Notes under the pieces: generated by a model
The model's database searches: none
What the model was told of the DNA's origin: nothing
Seen by the model: only the letters and a program-made list of their open reading frames with translations
Made by a program: the position numbers and the translations under genes
Shown: in pieces, positions 14,001 through 25,083 of the stretch
Layout of the letters: each line of letters opens with the position of its first letter
Numbering within the stretch: the first letter of the stretch is position 1
Assembly: GCA_947579665.1 (NCBI GenBank)
Contig: OX388348.1
Span: 6,448,001 to 6,512,000, forward strand
Reading direction: 5' to 3'
Length of the DNA: 64,000 bases
From: Sympetrum striolatum
Lineage: Eukaryota; Arthropoda; Insecta; Odonata; Libellulidae

Positions 14001-17000
14001 CCATTATAGTCTCACTCCACGTGTGGTGTATGTGAAGTATTATTTATTACGCAATCGCGTATTATATATTTCACCATTTTATAAAAGGGATTTGGCCATC
14101 TTATTATTAGACATCGGACATATTTTGAGTAATGCTACATTGGCTTTTTCAATAGAATGTTATTATCTAAGTTACTCTCAAAGAAGACAGATTTTGACTA
14201 GTGATTCACGAAATAGTTAGTTAGTTTGTTAAATACTTACTTGGTTAATAGTTAAGGGTTTAAGGTGATTTTGCACGCAAAGATGTTCATCTAGGAAAAT
14301 GTTAGAGGGAAAACAGAAGTCTCACCGGACCGAGACTCGTATCCCCAATTGCGAGGCACTTCTACTGGTTAGAGAAATTGTCAGGAAAGTAAATGATCCT
14401 GGTTTAAATCCCATCGTACCTTTTTCAAACCCTTGGTTATTCCTCTTTGTTCTGATATCGATTGAACTGACGCCTTGATGCTCTTGTTTGACTGACTCGG
14501 TGTTTGACAAGTTTACCCGCCAAACTTCCTGTTTTATCATCGCTTAATACCGCTGTAGTTGGAAGAGAGCAGGTCTAAATCGAGATATTAGCGGTGATCC
14601 GTCAGAACCCCTTAATCGCAGAGGAGTTAAACGGGGATTTGCCTTAATATTACTTTTGGTCCTCTCTTATCAACTTCTATTTTAAGGGACATCACGCAGT
14701 CCTCAGGGAAGTCGGCTTACCTCGGATACAAGGGATGCTCTGGGGAGTAAACCTCTGTGTTATATCGGCGGTGTAAGTGGAAGGGGGCTATCGATAGAAT
14801 TATGAGTAAAAATGGGAGTGAGCCGTCTGTAGGGAGGAGGAAATTGAGAGAGAAAATCAATAATCCTAAGAAGAATACTCTTCGGAGAAAATTTGCCTCT
14901 TTCCAGCCGGAGAATCTCCCATTGCACTCAAGTAAGAAGCTTTTTCGACCTTATCTCCATTCGAAATCAACATCTTCAACTACACAAGTACTCTTTCGAC
15001 CATCTTACAGCTTCAACTCGCTCGTTATTGAGTTTATCTTTCGAGGAATGGAAGGATTCTGGGTACGATTCTTGCGACCATTTTGGTAGTTTCTATTAGA
15101 TGGTAGAGTACATATTGTAATAACTACTTGAGAAATGATAAATACCACTTCTTGAGCACTATAGTGACTATCTATGTTAGTGTATTTCCTACACAAGAGT
15201 TAAACAAACGAAGGTACAGCTTCTCAAAGTGAAATAACTAAATTTTTGCTGAAAGAAAAGCGTTATTTTCTGTTTTTGTGATTACAACATTTTCTGAAAG
15301 TACATTAGCTAAATAGAAGCAATGAAAAAACTATTTTATTTCATCCATCAAACTGCTTTTACTGTTTATCTTTCAACTTCTATTGGTATCTACTCTTATA
15401 TTTCAAACTGATCAAAAGATATTTCAAACTTGGCTGAGATGCTGTTATAACGATGCCTATTTGCTTACAAATAAAAATAATCCCTCTTATGTTAAATTAT
15501 ATCAAATTCTCAAGTCAATTACCTCATAATGAATCATCTTTTATACGTTTCCTCATCCTGAAAAAATACCATCTGTCACAAACCTTTGCACTCAGCACTA
15601 AAACGACTTTGAGCTCCTTGACCTTCAAAATTGTCACCGTGGCTCCGATTCTATATGGAGAAACTTTTAGAATTTCACACTGGACACCTTTTCGCAGCGT
15701 ATATTTTACAGATCAAATTCTAAGGCGTTATTTTATCCAATTTTATATAATCAATACCTATTACCGGATCATAATAATTAACGAAGTTCAAAAGAAGATA
15801 TTCTAATTTTCCGTCTACCTTCACTCAATAATTAAATAATAATATTTACCAAAATATTTATCCCAATAACCAGTAATTTATTTCTTAGTTTTTTAAAGAG
15901 TGTTCGTTTTCCACTGATTCTGATTTTAACTCGTCACCAAAGTACTAGCATCATTGGTCTAGCCATATCCTTTTATTAAAACAATTGTGGTCCAATGACG
16001 TCACCCTGTGGTACTCCTAAAATTATTCTTGGCCCTCCCTCAGACGTCCCGGTTTTTATCGTCGGTCGACCCCTTTTCAGACTCTGCTAAGAAGTTCCCA
16101 CCTCCTGCCGATGTTCAACTTGTTTCACCTTTCTTTTTTTCGCAGGATATATCGGGGTAATTTAACGGATACGGTGACCTAATTGATTAATTGGTATGGC
16201 GGGAGATTCAGGGTCGGCTGTTTTCACGGGTCAGTTAATTAGTTTGTTTTAGTTCCTTTTTCCGGAGACATTAGGATCCATGTGAAACGGTCCCTTTTCC
16301 TTACCTCAGGCGTTTCTATTGTAAGTAATGTTTAGGAAGCTTAAGTGGCTTTGGTTAATGGCGTAAAGGTAGTTTTTCTGAGTTCCGTCAAGCGTATATC
16401 TCACACTTTTCTTACAATTTTCCGGAGATATTAATTAAGAGAAAAGGAGCATTTAAGAAGAAAAATTATCAGTATCTTGGGAAATAAAACTCGAATTTTA
16501 TTCTCCCCTATATCTAAGGAATATTGGTACCAATAAATCAAATAGTTAACCTGTTTCATTGCGTGGCTATAAGTACACTATTTATGTAGATGATTTATTT
16601 CTAAGTCATATATAAATTTTTAGTCAAAGCATTGATTTTTCCATGACTGGATATCATTTGCAAAGAGAAATACAAAACCCAAAATATATTTTTATTGACT
16701 AATATTACTATATATATTGGTATTATACACTTGACTTCAACTTACTAATTTTGAGATGTCAGTATTTCAAATCTAGTGGTAAATTTGGTATCTTCGTTGA
16801 TAACTTAATTAGCTCGAAATGGAGATGTTCAAATTATCTTATATTTAAATAATCAATCCTTATATTCTTGTTGATAAGTATTTATTAGATTTCTATTGAT
16901 CTATTTGCAAACTAACAATTCACAAAGGCCTAAATTGATAATTTTCATGTGGTAGATAAAAAATCCAATACATTTTACTAACCTAATGAGAGACAATGGA

Positions 17001-18235
17001 ATAATAATTAAATCATAAATCTTTATTTCTTTTCTGTAATTTTCAGAATGATTATACTTGTACACAACACTTTTGTGTCTGATAAATAATGAAGGAACTG
17101 AAATATTAATAAATATTTGCATTTTAGGTTAAGGGATTCCTTACATTGGGATTGGTCGATCGACTTGTCGACCGTCGAGGAATTGCGAATGGAAATTGAA
17201 ATTATTTTTTATTTTGGAGTAATATTTAGACCTTCCATCTTTGAAATGAACGTGATATTTAGTCAAGGATACATTTCCATAGGTAAACTACAAAATATTG
17301 GTTGGAAAGGTGAACGTCTAATATTTTTCGTGTCAGCAAACATGATTTCTCGACTTATATCATAAACATCTATGACAGCAGGCGATATATACTTCTTCCA
17401 CTCTTCCGTTTTTCAAAGATTAAGTGTCATTTCATTAAATTCAGTTCATCGATAACTTTTCAAATGCCTCTGCTCTTCGCTAACTCTCCTAATAGACGCT
17501 TTTCAGTATCTAGAAGTATCTAACATGTTCCTTGACTCTTTCTTTGCATTTCATTCGTCTCCTGACTCAACTCATTTTTGCTGAAACTCGTGCGCTTACC
17601 GTTTCTTTGATGCGCTGCGTTCTCTCATTCATACAGGAATAAATTGTCAAACTCTTTAATATAACATTTGAGTCCCCTCCATGATGCCCATCGAAGCGCA
17701 GAATACATCTCTCATTCCTGCCAACTTCTTGCCTTTTTCACACGAACGCGGGTTTTTATGATTCGTTCAAAAATGCATTCTCGTGTTTTCTGAAGCACTA
17801 TCATCATTAAATCCGGTATGGTACTGTTGCAGAAGTTATAATCGCGCGGACTACTCAGAGAAAATATGGGTGCGAAAAGTCGACGTGAGAATCCACCCTA
17901 TTATCGAGTGAAAATGTATGTTTCGGTCCCTCTCCAGTAGCTCATCATCTGAATTTACCCATTCGTGAAACTACGTCTCTCCTTACTTTGGTGACAAACA
18001 ACTTAGCGGCGGTGATTCTGTTCCTTTCGAAGCAAAATCCCTTCGCATATCTTGTCATGACGTCACAAATTCAGTACACAATTACGTGCGGATTAAAAAC
18101 AAGGTATCCTTTGAATTTTACCAACCTTTTAGTTATTTTCCGCATATACGGCTTTTTCGTTATAATTAATTGAAATTATAAACTCCTTATTTTTGTATGG
18201 AAAATTAGTAACGTAATTATATAACGTAATAGCAT
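11030..18235. other. non-coding DNA
   Basis: No supported gene. B-box-like strings (GGCTCGAACCCCGG near 12848 on the plus strand and GGTTTAAATCCC near 14401) hint at eroded tRNA-derived repeats, but neither has a convincing A box. The longest frames (for example 14757-15089) overlap other frames and have no family resemblance. Confidence 0.5.
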
Positions 18236-18240
18236 AAGGT

Positions 18241-18366
18241 GTATCGTGACATAAGTGAAATGTCACGAAGTACCAAAACCATCAAAAGGAATAATATTAA
18301 TTTGACATTTGTTCCTTTTGATGGTTTTGGTACTTTGTGGCTATTATTTCACTTACAACGTGATGG
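18241..18366. repeat. long inverted repeat / MITE-like hairpin
   Basis: The left arm (18241-18290) and right arm (18311-18366) are inverted copies. A near-perfect inner block (AAGTACCAAAACCATCAAAA and its complement) sits next to a gapped outer block (AAGTGAAAT). A short AT-rich loop of about 20 nt separates the arms. It could be a small foldback or MITE element, or a long-hairpin RNA. I see no flanking duplication or promoter. Confidence 0.65.
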
Positions 18367-18369
18367 TAA

Positions 18370-20300
18370 AATAATTATTTGGTGGGAAATTATGGCCATT
18401 TTAGTCCAAATGTCATAGATTTTACGAAGAGTAATGCATGAATAAGATACGGTATAAGCATTTTTTTCTGGGAATTGCCACCAAGTACTTCTTCGGGAGA
18501 TAATTTAAATGTCATGAAAGCTTTAAAGCTCTAATTTAAAAATAAAAAAGTGCCGGAAACCTTGTGAACATGAGTGAATGTTCAGAAACTAGTTTTGGAA
18601 CTTTTACCTGAACCGAAAATTATTTCAGAAAATGGTTAAATCTAAGTATATTATTGAACAGTGTTCATTTTATTCTTCCCTTAGATGTCTTACTGCATAA
18701 CTAGCTTGTAGTGGATAAATATTACAATTTCAAGTTAAAATCGCAGAAAATTAAATCACACAGTATGGACACAAGGAAAAAGTTTAATATTGAAGTGGCA
18801 AAATTTTATAATCAATATGGTGCAAATAGATTAAATGTTGTAGTTCCAAAAATTTTCAATAACCTGACTACATGCATGGGATTAAAAATATTTCTGAGGT
18901 GAAAATGTATATGAAGCAACTAATTTACAATAAATAGGGGAACACAATTATACATATGGCCAGATGAACTAGAATTAGCTCAGGGGGAGTTTAAATTTAC
19001 CAATACTTTGTTTTATTTTGTTTTGTAACCCATTTATCGGCAGTTGCGGTATTGGATTATAATTAATTTATTTCGTAATTCTTGTTTTTCTTTTTGCATT
19101 TTTTCTTAAACTGTAACGTGTTTTTATTTTTAAAAGTTATTCTGCTTATTTTTTTGGATACAATAAACAACAAATTATTCTTATTAAATATTTTTGCGTA
19201 ATCAAATGATAATGAATACTAACAATAATAATAGAATGATAACGATTTCACAAAGGACATTAATATGATAACGAATACTGATCCCCGTGGTTTCCTCTTC
19301 GAATTTATATCAATCCTAGGCGGTTTCCGATATTTTGATAGAATGTTTCATAAATAATTGGTATTGCTACAGCTTCTGTAGTACATTTTACCAGAAGAAG
19401 TTACGATTTTTCATTCTATGGGTGAATTTCATAAAAAAATCAACAACTGTTTATGAGACACATTGCAAGGCTTGATTAATATGTTATTAATTAAATTCAG
19501 TTTATTACTAGTTTAAAAGTGTCTAGGATTTGGGGCTATTCCTCCATAGTGTCTGAAAGGAAAAGATCGGTTATGCTCAGCCAAAAGCAAACTGCAACTT
19601 GCAGCTGAGGTAAAAGAACTACATTGAAATATATTCTTATGTAAAATAATTAGTTCATCGTTGTGAAAGATTTCGGAAAGATAGCGAAACACAACACTAT
19701 CGGAGTTATATCTAAAGATTTTAAAATATCATTAATCGCGAGAGGAAATACTATACACATTTCCTTTCGTGATGAATTTAAATTAAGATATCCGAATAAA
19801 CACTAAGCTAAGCGTTTTGTAGGAGTCAGTTAGATTATAATTTGTGATTAAATGCAATCGATTTGTCGAACCATTTGATTTAATTATGTAATAAGTTTAT
19901 TTTTGCAGTGAATAAGTAAACTGTTCTCCTCTAATGTCCTTAATCATCCTAAATTTTAATTTGAAACTTTCTATGATGATAATGATTTGGTAAAATCTAT
20001 ACGATCATCTAAAGGATCAACATTCATATTATAGATTGATATGATTGTCGATTATTTTACATATGATTTTATTATTTGCATCTTCGATAGGAAACGAAGT
20101 GTGGTTTTTCAAATGTCCAAATCGTATTTTTGTAATCGTCCTGTTTAAAGCGGCTCAGTAGTGACATACCTTTTATTGCCCTTTATTTCGACGAACTGTA
20201 TCGATTTCACCTAATACTTGCATCTCGATATCCGCTTTAAACGCAAAGACATAAATTCACGGAATTGCGAAGTCGAAAATTAGTCAAAACAATCATTTAA
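18370..20300. other. AT-rich non-coding DNA
   Basis: Nothing recognisable on either strand. Confidence 0.5.
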
Positions 20301-20960
20301 AGGCGACATACCGTTTTATTTGCCCTCCGCCGTTTTTGTTCCCAAAACTGCGACTCCGGACAAAATAAAAGGGAGTTCTTCGTCTTACATTCATTCGTCG
20401 GCCATTACGCGGTTTAGCAGAGCGAAACACGTTCGGCGACAGCAGCGAACAGAATCAGAAAACACGGAAGAAAAAAGGGCAAACAAAAAAGGTAAACAGT
20501 GGAGACTATAATGGGCGAGCGAGGCACGGGGATTACTTTTTGTTAATGGCCTCGTACACAATTGGCACACCTTCAAAAACGGGATTGGCGAAAAAAACGT
20601 GATCGGTACGTGACGCAAGGAGGCAGAAGGAGGGAGTTCCTTGTCATCTCTCCCCCATTCGACCGAGTAACCATCCCAATGGATCGGCCGTCTATGCCAT
20701 TTGCCCGGTTGCCCCATTTGACCGACCGCTTTCCCCATACGAATGACCAACTGCTCGCTCTGTAGTAATCACGTTTGACGGTGCACTGTCCGCGACGCTC
20801 ACTTCACAACCATTTCCTTCGACCCACCAAAGAGGACGCCGGGAAATAAAATTGATTCGCTGCACCAGGTTTAACGAATCTTTTTTTATTCGAGACTCCC
20901 CCGAATACATTATATTTAGGAGACCTCGTAAACAGATAAACAAAATGCAAAAATAAATAC
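20300..20960. other. GC-richer patch of unknown nature
   Basis: Locally GC-richer than its surroundings, with overlapping frames on both strands (20320-20511 +, 20391-20750 -, 20562-20765 +, 20692-20943 -). None has a family signature, and the mutual overlap suggests the openness reflects composition. Imperfect CCATTTGACCG-type strings recur between 20645 and 20750. It could be an untranslated exon, a regulatory region or an old repeat. Confidence 0.3.
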
Positions 20961-21469
20961 CGCGTCATAATTAAAACTAATGAAGATGAGAGTGGGGAAA
21001 ATTTTCAATGAGATACTCTGGGTAACAGTCTGTGGTGAAAGAAGCCGGGGCAATAATGTTTACGCTTCGTAGAGCTCGCGTCGATTAATTTTTCAATTTC
21101 AATTATCACCCTCTTCACCTAATTTTGGTGAATTGGACGCATCCAGCTCGAAAGGGTCATGATAGCGTTTAAAATTTAAAGCCTTGGGAGCGTTGCTAAT
21201 CTAACTAACGAACATTATTCCTTTGAGAGATATGTGACCAAACACACGAAGCAGCGCACACGCTTTTAGCACGCTTTGTTTGTCGAACCTCGGATTTATC
21301 TGCATGTGTACCCTGCCATCTTCTGGTGTGTGGCAAGGGGTGCATCCACACTTCCTCTGCTTCCCTAATCGATTACTTGACGGTATCGTTGGTGGATTGA
21401 CTGAATGAATGGCGTATTGGAAGGTTGAATTCTTCACAAAAATAGTTTCGTATCCATTTTTCTGGTTTA

Positions 21470-21712
21470 TTTTCTCTATGCCTTATTCCCATATATTCTT
21501 TATGGGGTCGGCTGTTGAATGATGATGAGAATGAGGTTTTTTTTGGCGATGATATGACTTTTACAGCCGGATGCCCTTCCTGCCGCCAACCCTGAACGGG
21601 AAAGTCACACACAACCATTCCCTGGTCAGAAAAATCCTGATCAGCCGGGATTCGAACCCGGGTTGGAGCGATAGCGCTTCGAACGCTACCCACTCGGCCA
21701 CCAAGGCCGGTG
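21470..21712 (-). mobile_element. tRNA-derived SINE copy 2 (near full length)
   Basis: On the minus strand it begins GCCGGCCTTGGTGGCCGAG at 21710 and carries A-box TGGCCGAGTGG and B-box GGTTCGAATCCC. The body then reads GGTTGGCGGCAGGAAGGG followed by CATCCGGCTGTAAAA, a tail module seen in many invertebrate SINEs. It continues with an AACAGCCGACCCCATA segment to about 21478. Its 5' end lies within a few bases of the Transib insertion point. The five bases before the transposon (CGGTG) are duplicated at 25079-25083. Confidence 0.85.
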
Positions 21713-21738
21713 CACAGTGGGCTAGAATCGAAAAAACC
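21713..21738 (+). other. RSS-like left terminus (heptamer + A-rich nonamer-like)
   Basis: The terminus is heptamer CACAGTG, identical to the V(D)J recombination signal heptamer. A 10-bp spacer follows, then GAAAAAACC, which matches 7 of 9 bases of the nonamer ACAAAAACC. The same arrangement is present, inverted, at the right end (about 25053-25078). This fits the established descent of RAG1 from Transib. The 10-bp spacer differs from the 12/23 rule, so function as an RSS is not implied. Confidence 0.6.
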
Positions 21739-22449
21739 TGGACAAGGGGCTAAAAATGGTTTTTTGAGTGCGGTTATTGAAACTTGGCATAGTTATTGCA
21801 AAATGATTGAATTTTATGTTACCGCTCGTCGTTTTTTAAATTTTTCAGGTGTCAAATAGATACAGGGCGTCAAACTTGAGAAATGTTCACAAAAACGGGA
21901 AGTTTCGGATTTTTCGGAAAAACGTTCAAGTTCGTTGATATATAGTTGCTTTTGAGAGAAGCTGTTGGAAAAAACAAAACAGCAGTAATCTAGCATTACT
22001 CTTTGTCTTGCAATTCGCTGAATGTTTCATGCTCTAAGATGGTTCTTTGGTTATTTAAAGCAACAAAATGGCGGACACCTTTTACGGACAAATTTCGAGA
22101 TAAAGTAAGGAAATCAACTAGGTAAACAGCAATGGACTATCAAGTCTCTTATACCACGTCAATCTACAAGGCTTCTAGATATGGAATCTGAAGAGACTGT
22201 TTCATTTCACCTGCTACCCTGTGATTGCGGTGGACTTTTCCTAAGCGCTGCGCGGTCCGGCTGGGCGCCGTAGAATACCCAAATCCGGTTTCGGTGTCTT
22301 TTTGGTTAGGTTGAGTCAAAAATTTTGCTTCTTTTATGTTTAATTCTGGCAAACCATATTAATAACTTATTTTAATACACTTTAAGATATGAGTTTGAGG
22401 CTATTAATTTACATAATAAATGCGGAATTGAGAAATGTTGGCACATTAG
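21713..22449 (+). repeat. Transib element left inverted arm (737 bp)
   Basis: Inverted counterpart of 24342-25078. Both arms can translate a near-identical 62-residue frame (22164-22352 minus against 24439-24627 plus) and a 60-residue frame (21814-21996 minus against 24795-24977 plus). They differ by only a few residues, so the arms diverge by a few percent at most. These frames look like passive passengers; I recognise no protein family. Arms this long are unusual for Transib, whose known TIRs are mostly tens of bases. Confidence 0.85.
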
Positions 22450-23214
22450 AGACATTGGTCTATATTATATTTTTACCAGTAAAAATAACTCTGGCGAACT
22501 TTATATTTTCTATCCTGGTCAAAAATACTGTTAACAGAATTGAGCAATGTTCTCATCTGCCAATTTAGCCGGGCTTATTTTATGGACCCTGAGTTAAGTA
22601 CGGATTACGGCACTCTAGTGCAATACCAACATCCGAACGCACCCGCCCCTTTGCTAGGGCTATTGGGCACGTTCCTTTGGAGTTGTTAGGAAAGCGAAAA
22701 TATTTTGGAAGTTTCTGTTTTAGTCTTTCTTTGAATGGAATAAGGTAGTTTCTTGCGCTCTTGGTTTTCGGATATCCTGCCACAGTATTTTGACTTCAAG
22801 AGACTCCACGAGATACAACGACGATCCGTTTGCCCTGGGGCTGTTATTTGGAAATCTCTAACTGATCCATCACATGAAGTATGAGTAATTTATTAAAATA
22901 AGAAAAATATGGATAAATGGCGTCTAAATAAGATTTTTAGAAAATTTGATTTTTTTTACCAAGAGTGATAGGAATCTTAAATGTTTTTATGCCGAAAATT
23001 GCGTATCTAAGTAGTGAATTTACTTTTCATCATTCAACATGGAGAATTTAGCAACAGATCCTTATTTATTTCCGTTTTTTTAATAGCCTTTTACTTGACG
23101 TTTATTAAAACATAGGATTGTATTTTGTGACATGCATTTTTCCGAAATTACTCTATTGGTGATTCATCATGTAATTATCAAAGTGAAGGAAACCAAATCA
23201 ATATTGGATAGAAA

Positions 23215-24180
23215 GAATCAACTGCTGAATTTTTTGATTCGCAAGTTGAACTTGAAAGATTAAACTCTGATGTGAATGATTCTCTTAGGTACTGCCTTGC
23301 TCCATATCCAGAAGGGATTTCCGTTTCGAAAGAGACTTGCAAAGTGAATTTACAATCTCTGTTAGCACATACAGCGTCAAGAATTGTAGCTTCAGTATCA
23401 ACAGTACAAGCCTCAAAGCGTAAAATCAAATGCTCTCTAACCTGCAAATATGGTTTTTATGGAAGCTCTGGCCATTCACTGTATAAGCAAAGATGGCAAC
23501 AAGAGGGAAAATTGTACTAGTTCTTATTCGTGAGATCTCTAGTTCCTCTCCGTTTAGTCAACGATAATACAGGTAAATAGCTCTATAATTCAGCATTTTA
23601 CGCAAACTTAAACTTAAAAGAAAGAAAAACTTTCATCTAGACATTTCGATAATTTTGGTTATTACATTACATTAAGGTAAATAATATGACCAAATCCTCG
23701 GCCATCCTCAACATGTTTTGGCAGCCAATTCGCCTTCAATGGAAGAAGGAGACGAAGAGCATTCCGAAGATGGAATAAATTTTCCATTTTTTGGAAAATT
23801 GGGCCTGTCTCTACGTAAATTTGTATCATTGGTACTATATGCCTTCAACAGAACATAACTTACTTATTCACGGAACAGGAATATCAAAAGATGCGATTCT
23901 TCCGTTGGGAGAGCTATGAGAAGAAGCCATGGAAGCTAGAAACAAAGATATCAGGAGGTTTCGGGTAAGATTCACGAGGAAACACTCGAGAATAGCCACT
24001 AATGAGGATTTAATAAAAAGGCTGCTGGTAACATCAGATGCCAGGTTTACCATGTAAGGCACATTGAAATCCAAGAAGAAAAGGATCCTAACAACAGAGT
24101 TAAGAAATCTCATCATTGACGACCGAGAGAGTGAGTTATTTGAATCCGAGGATTCAGATGAAGAATATTCTGACGACTGA
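23215..24180 (+). pseudogene. Transib-like transposase remnant
   Basis: Two separated plus-strand fragments. Fragment 1 (23215-23520) ends in KYGFYGSSGHSLYKQRW. In related arthropod proteins this position typically reads W/Y-G-F-D-G-S/T-S/T-G, where the Asp is a candidate first catalytic residue; here it is Tyr. Fragment 2 (23839-24180) carries YMPSTEHNLLIHG, then LPLGEL-stop-EEAMEARNKD, TRKHSRIATNEDL and KRLLVTSD, the C-terminal signature of the family. Its stop at 23905 falls where relatives have Ser, and a second stop follows at 24052. The 318 bp between the fragments cannot hold the central catalytic domain, so an internal deletion is inferred. The family comparison is from memory of the pattern, not a search. 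Confidence 0.7.
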
Positions 24181-24341
24181 GTGGGAGGAACTTAATAACG
24201 TAATGAAATACGTTAATTACAATCAATAATTTAGATGTAAGCAGCCATTCCGACAATTAAGGTAATATGTGTAAAATTCACAGGAATATTAACAATTTTA
24301 AGAGTTTTTATACGTATTAAACAAACTAACAAACAATTTCC

Positions 24342-25078
24342 CTAATGTGCCAAAATTTCTCAATTCCGCATTTATTATGTAAATTAATAGTCTCAAACTC
24401 ATATCTTAAAGTGTATTAAAATAAGTTATTAATATGGTTTGCCAGAATTAAATTTAAGAGAAGCAAAATTTTCGACTCAACCTAACCAAAAAGACACCGA
24501 AACCGGATTTGGGTATTCTACGGCGCCCAGCCGGACCGCGCAGCGCTTAGGAAAAGTCCACCGCAATCACAGGGTAGCAGGTGAAATGAAACAGTCTCTT
24601 CAGATTCCATATCTAGAAGCCTTGTAGATTGACGTGGTATAAGAGACTTGATAGTCCATTGCTGTTTACCTAGTTGATTTCCTTACTTTATCTCGAAATT
24701 TGTCCGTAAAAGGTGTCCGCCATTTTGTTGCTTTAAATAACCAAAGAATCATCTTAGAGCATAAAACATTCAGCGAATTGCAAGACAAAGAGTAATGCTA
24801 GATTACTGCTGTTTTGTTTTTTCCAACAGCTTCTCTCAAAAGCAACTATATATCAACGAACTTGAACGTTTTTCCGAAATATCCGAAACTTCCCGTTTTT
24901 GTGAACATTTCTCAAGTTTGACGCTCTGTATCTATTTGACACCTGAAAAATTTAAAAAACGACGAGCGGTAACATAAAATTCAATCATTTTGCAATAACT
25001 ATGCCAAGTTTCAATAACCGCACTCAAAAAACCATTTTTAGCCCCTTGTCCAGGTTTTTTCGATTCTAGCCCACTGTG
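24342..25078 (-). repeat. Transib element right inverted arm (737 bp)
   Basis: Inverted copy of 21713-22449 with the same length and only scattered substitutions. It ends at CACTGTG (25072-25078), followed by the second CGGTG target copy. Confidence 0.85.
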
Positions 25079-25083
25079 CGGTG

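Larger units (their letters stand above)
21713..25078 (+). mobile_element. defective Transib-type DNA transposon
   Basis: A 3,366-bp element bounded by perfectly inverted CACAGTG...CACTGTG ends. It is flanked by identical 5-bp GC-rich direct repeats CGGTG (21708-21712 and 25079-25083). CAC-starting ends with 5-bp GC-rich target duplications are the hallmark of Transib, the superfamily related to RAG1. The interior holds fragments of a transposase (23215-24180) that match the arthropod Transib-like pattern, but most of the catalytic core is gone and stops are present. The ends continue into unusually long inverted arms of 737 bp each. The element is non-autonomous today. Orientation is assigned from the transposase fragments. 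Confidence 0.8.

Noticed and set aside
14322..14540. Possible SINE at 14.3-14.5 kb
   Set aside because: It has a B-box-like GGTTTAAATCCC but no convincing A box or shared body with the other SINE copies.
20391..20750. 119-aa minus-strand frame
   Set aside because: It competes with overlapping plus-strand frames, has no motif, and its openness is explained by local GC content.
22580..22783. 67-aa minus-strand frame inside the Transib element
   Set aside because: It matches none of the transposase patterns seen on the opposite strand and has no other support.
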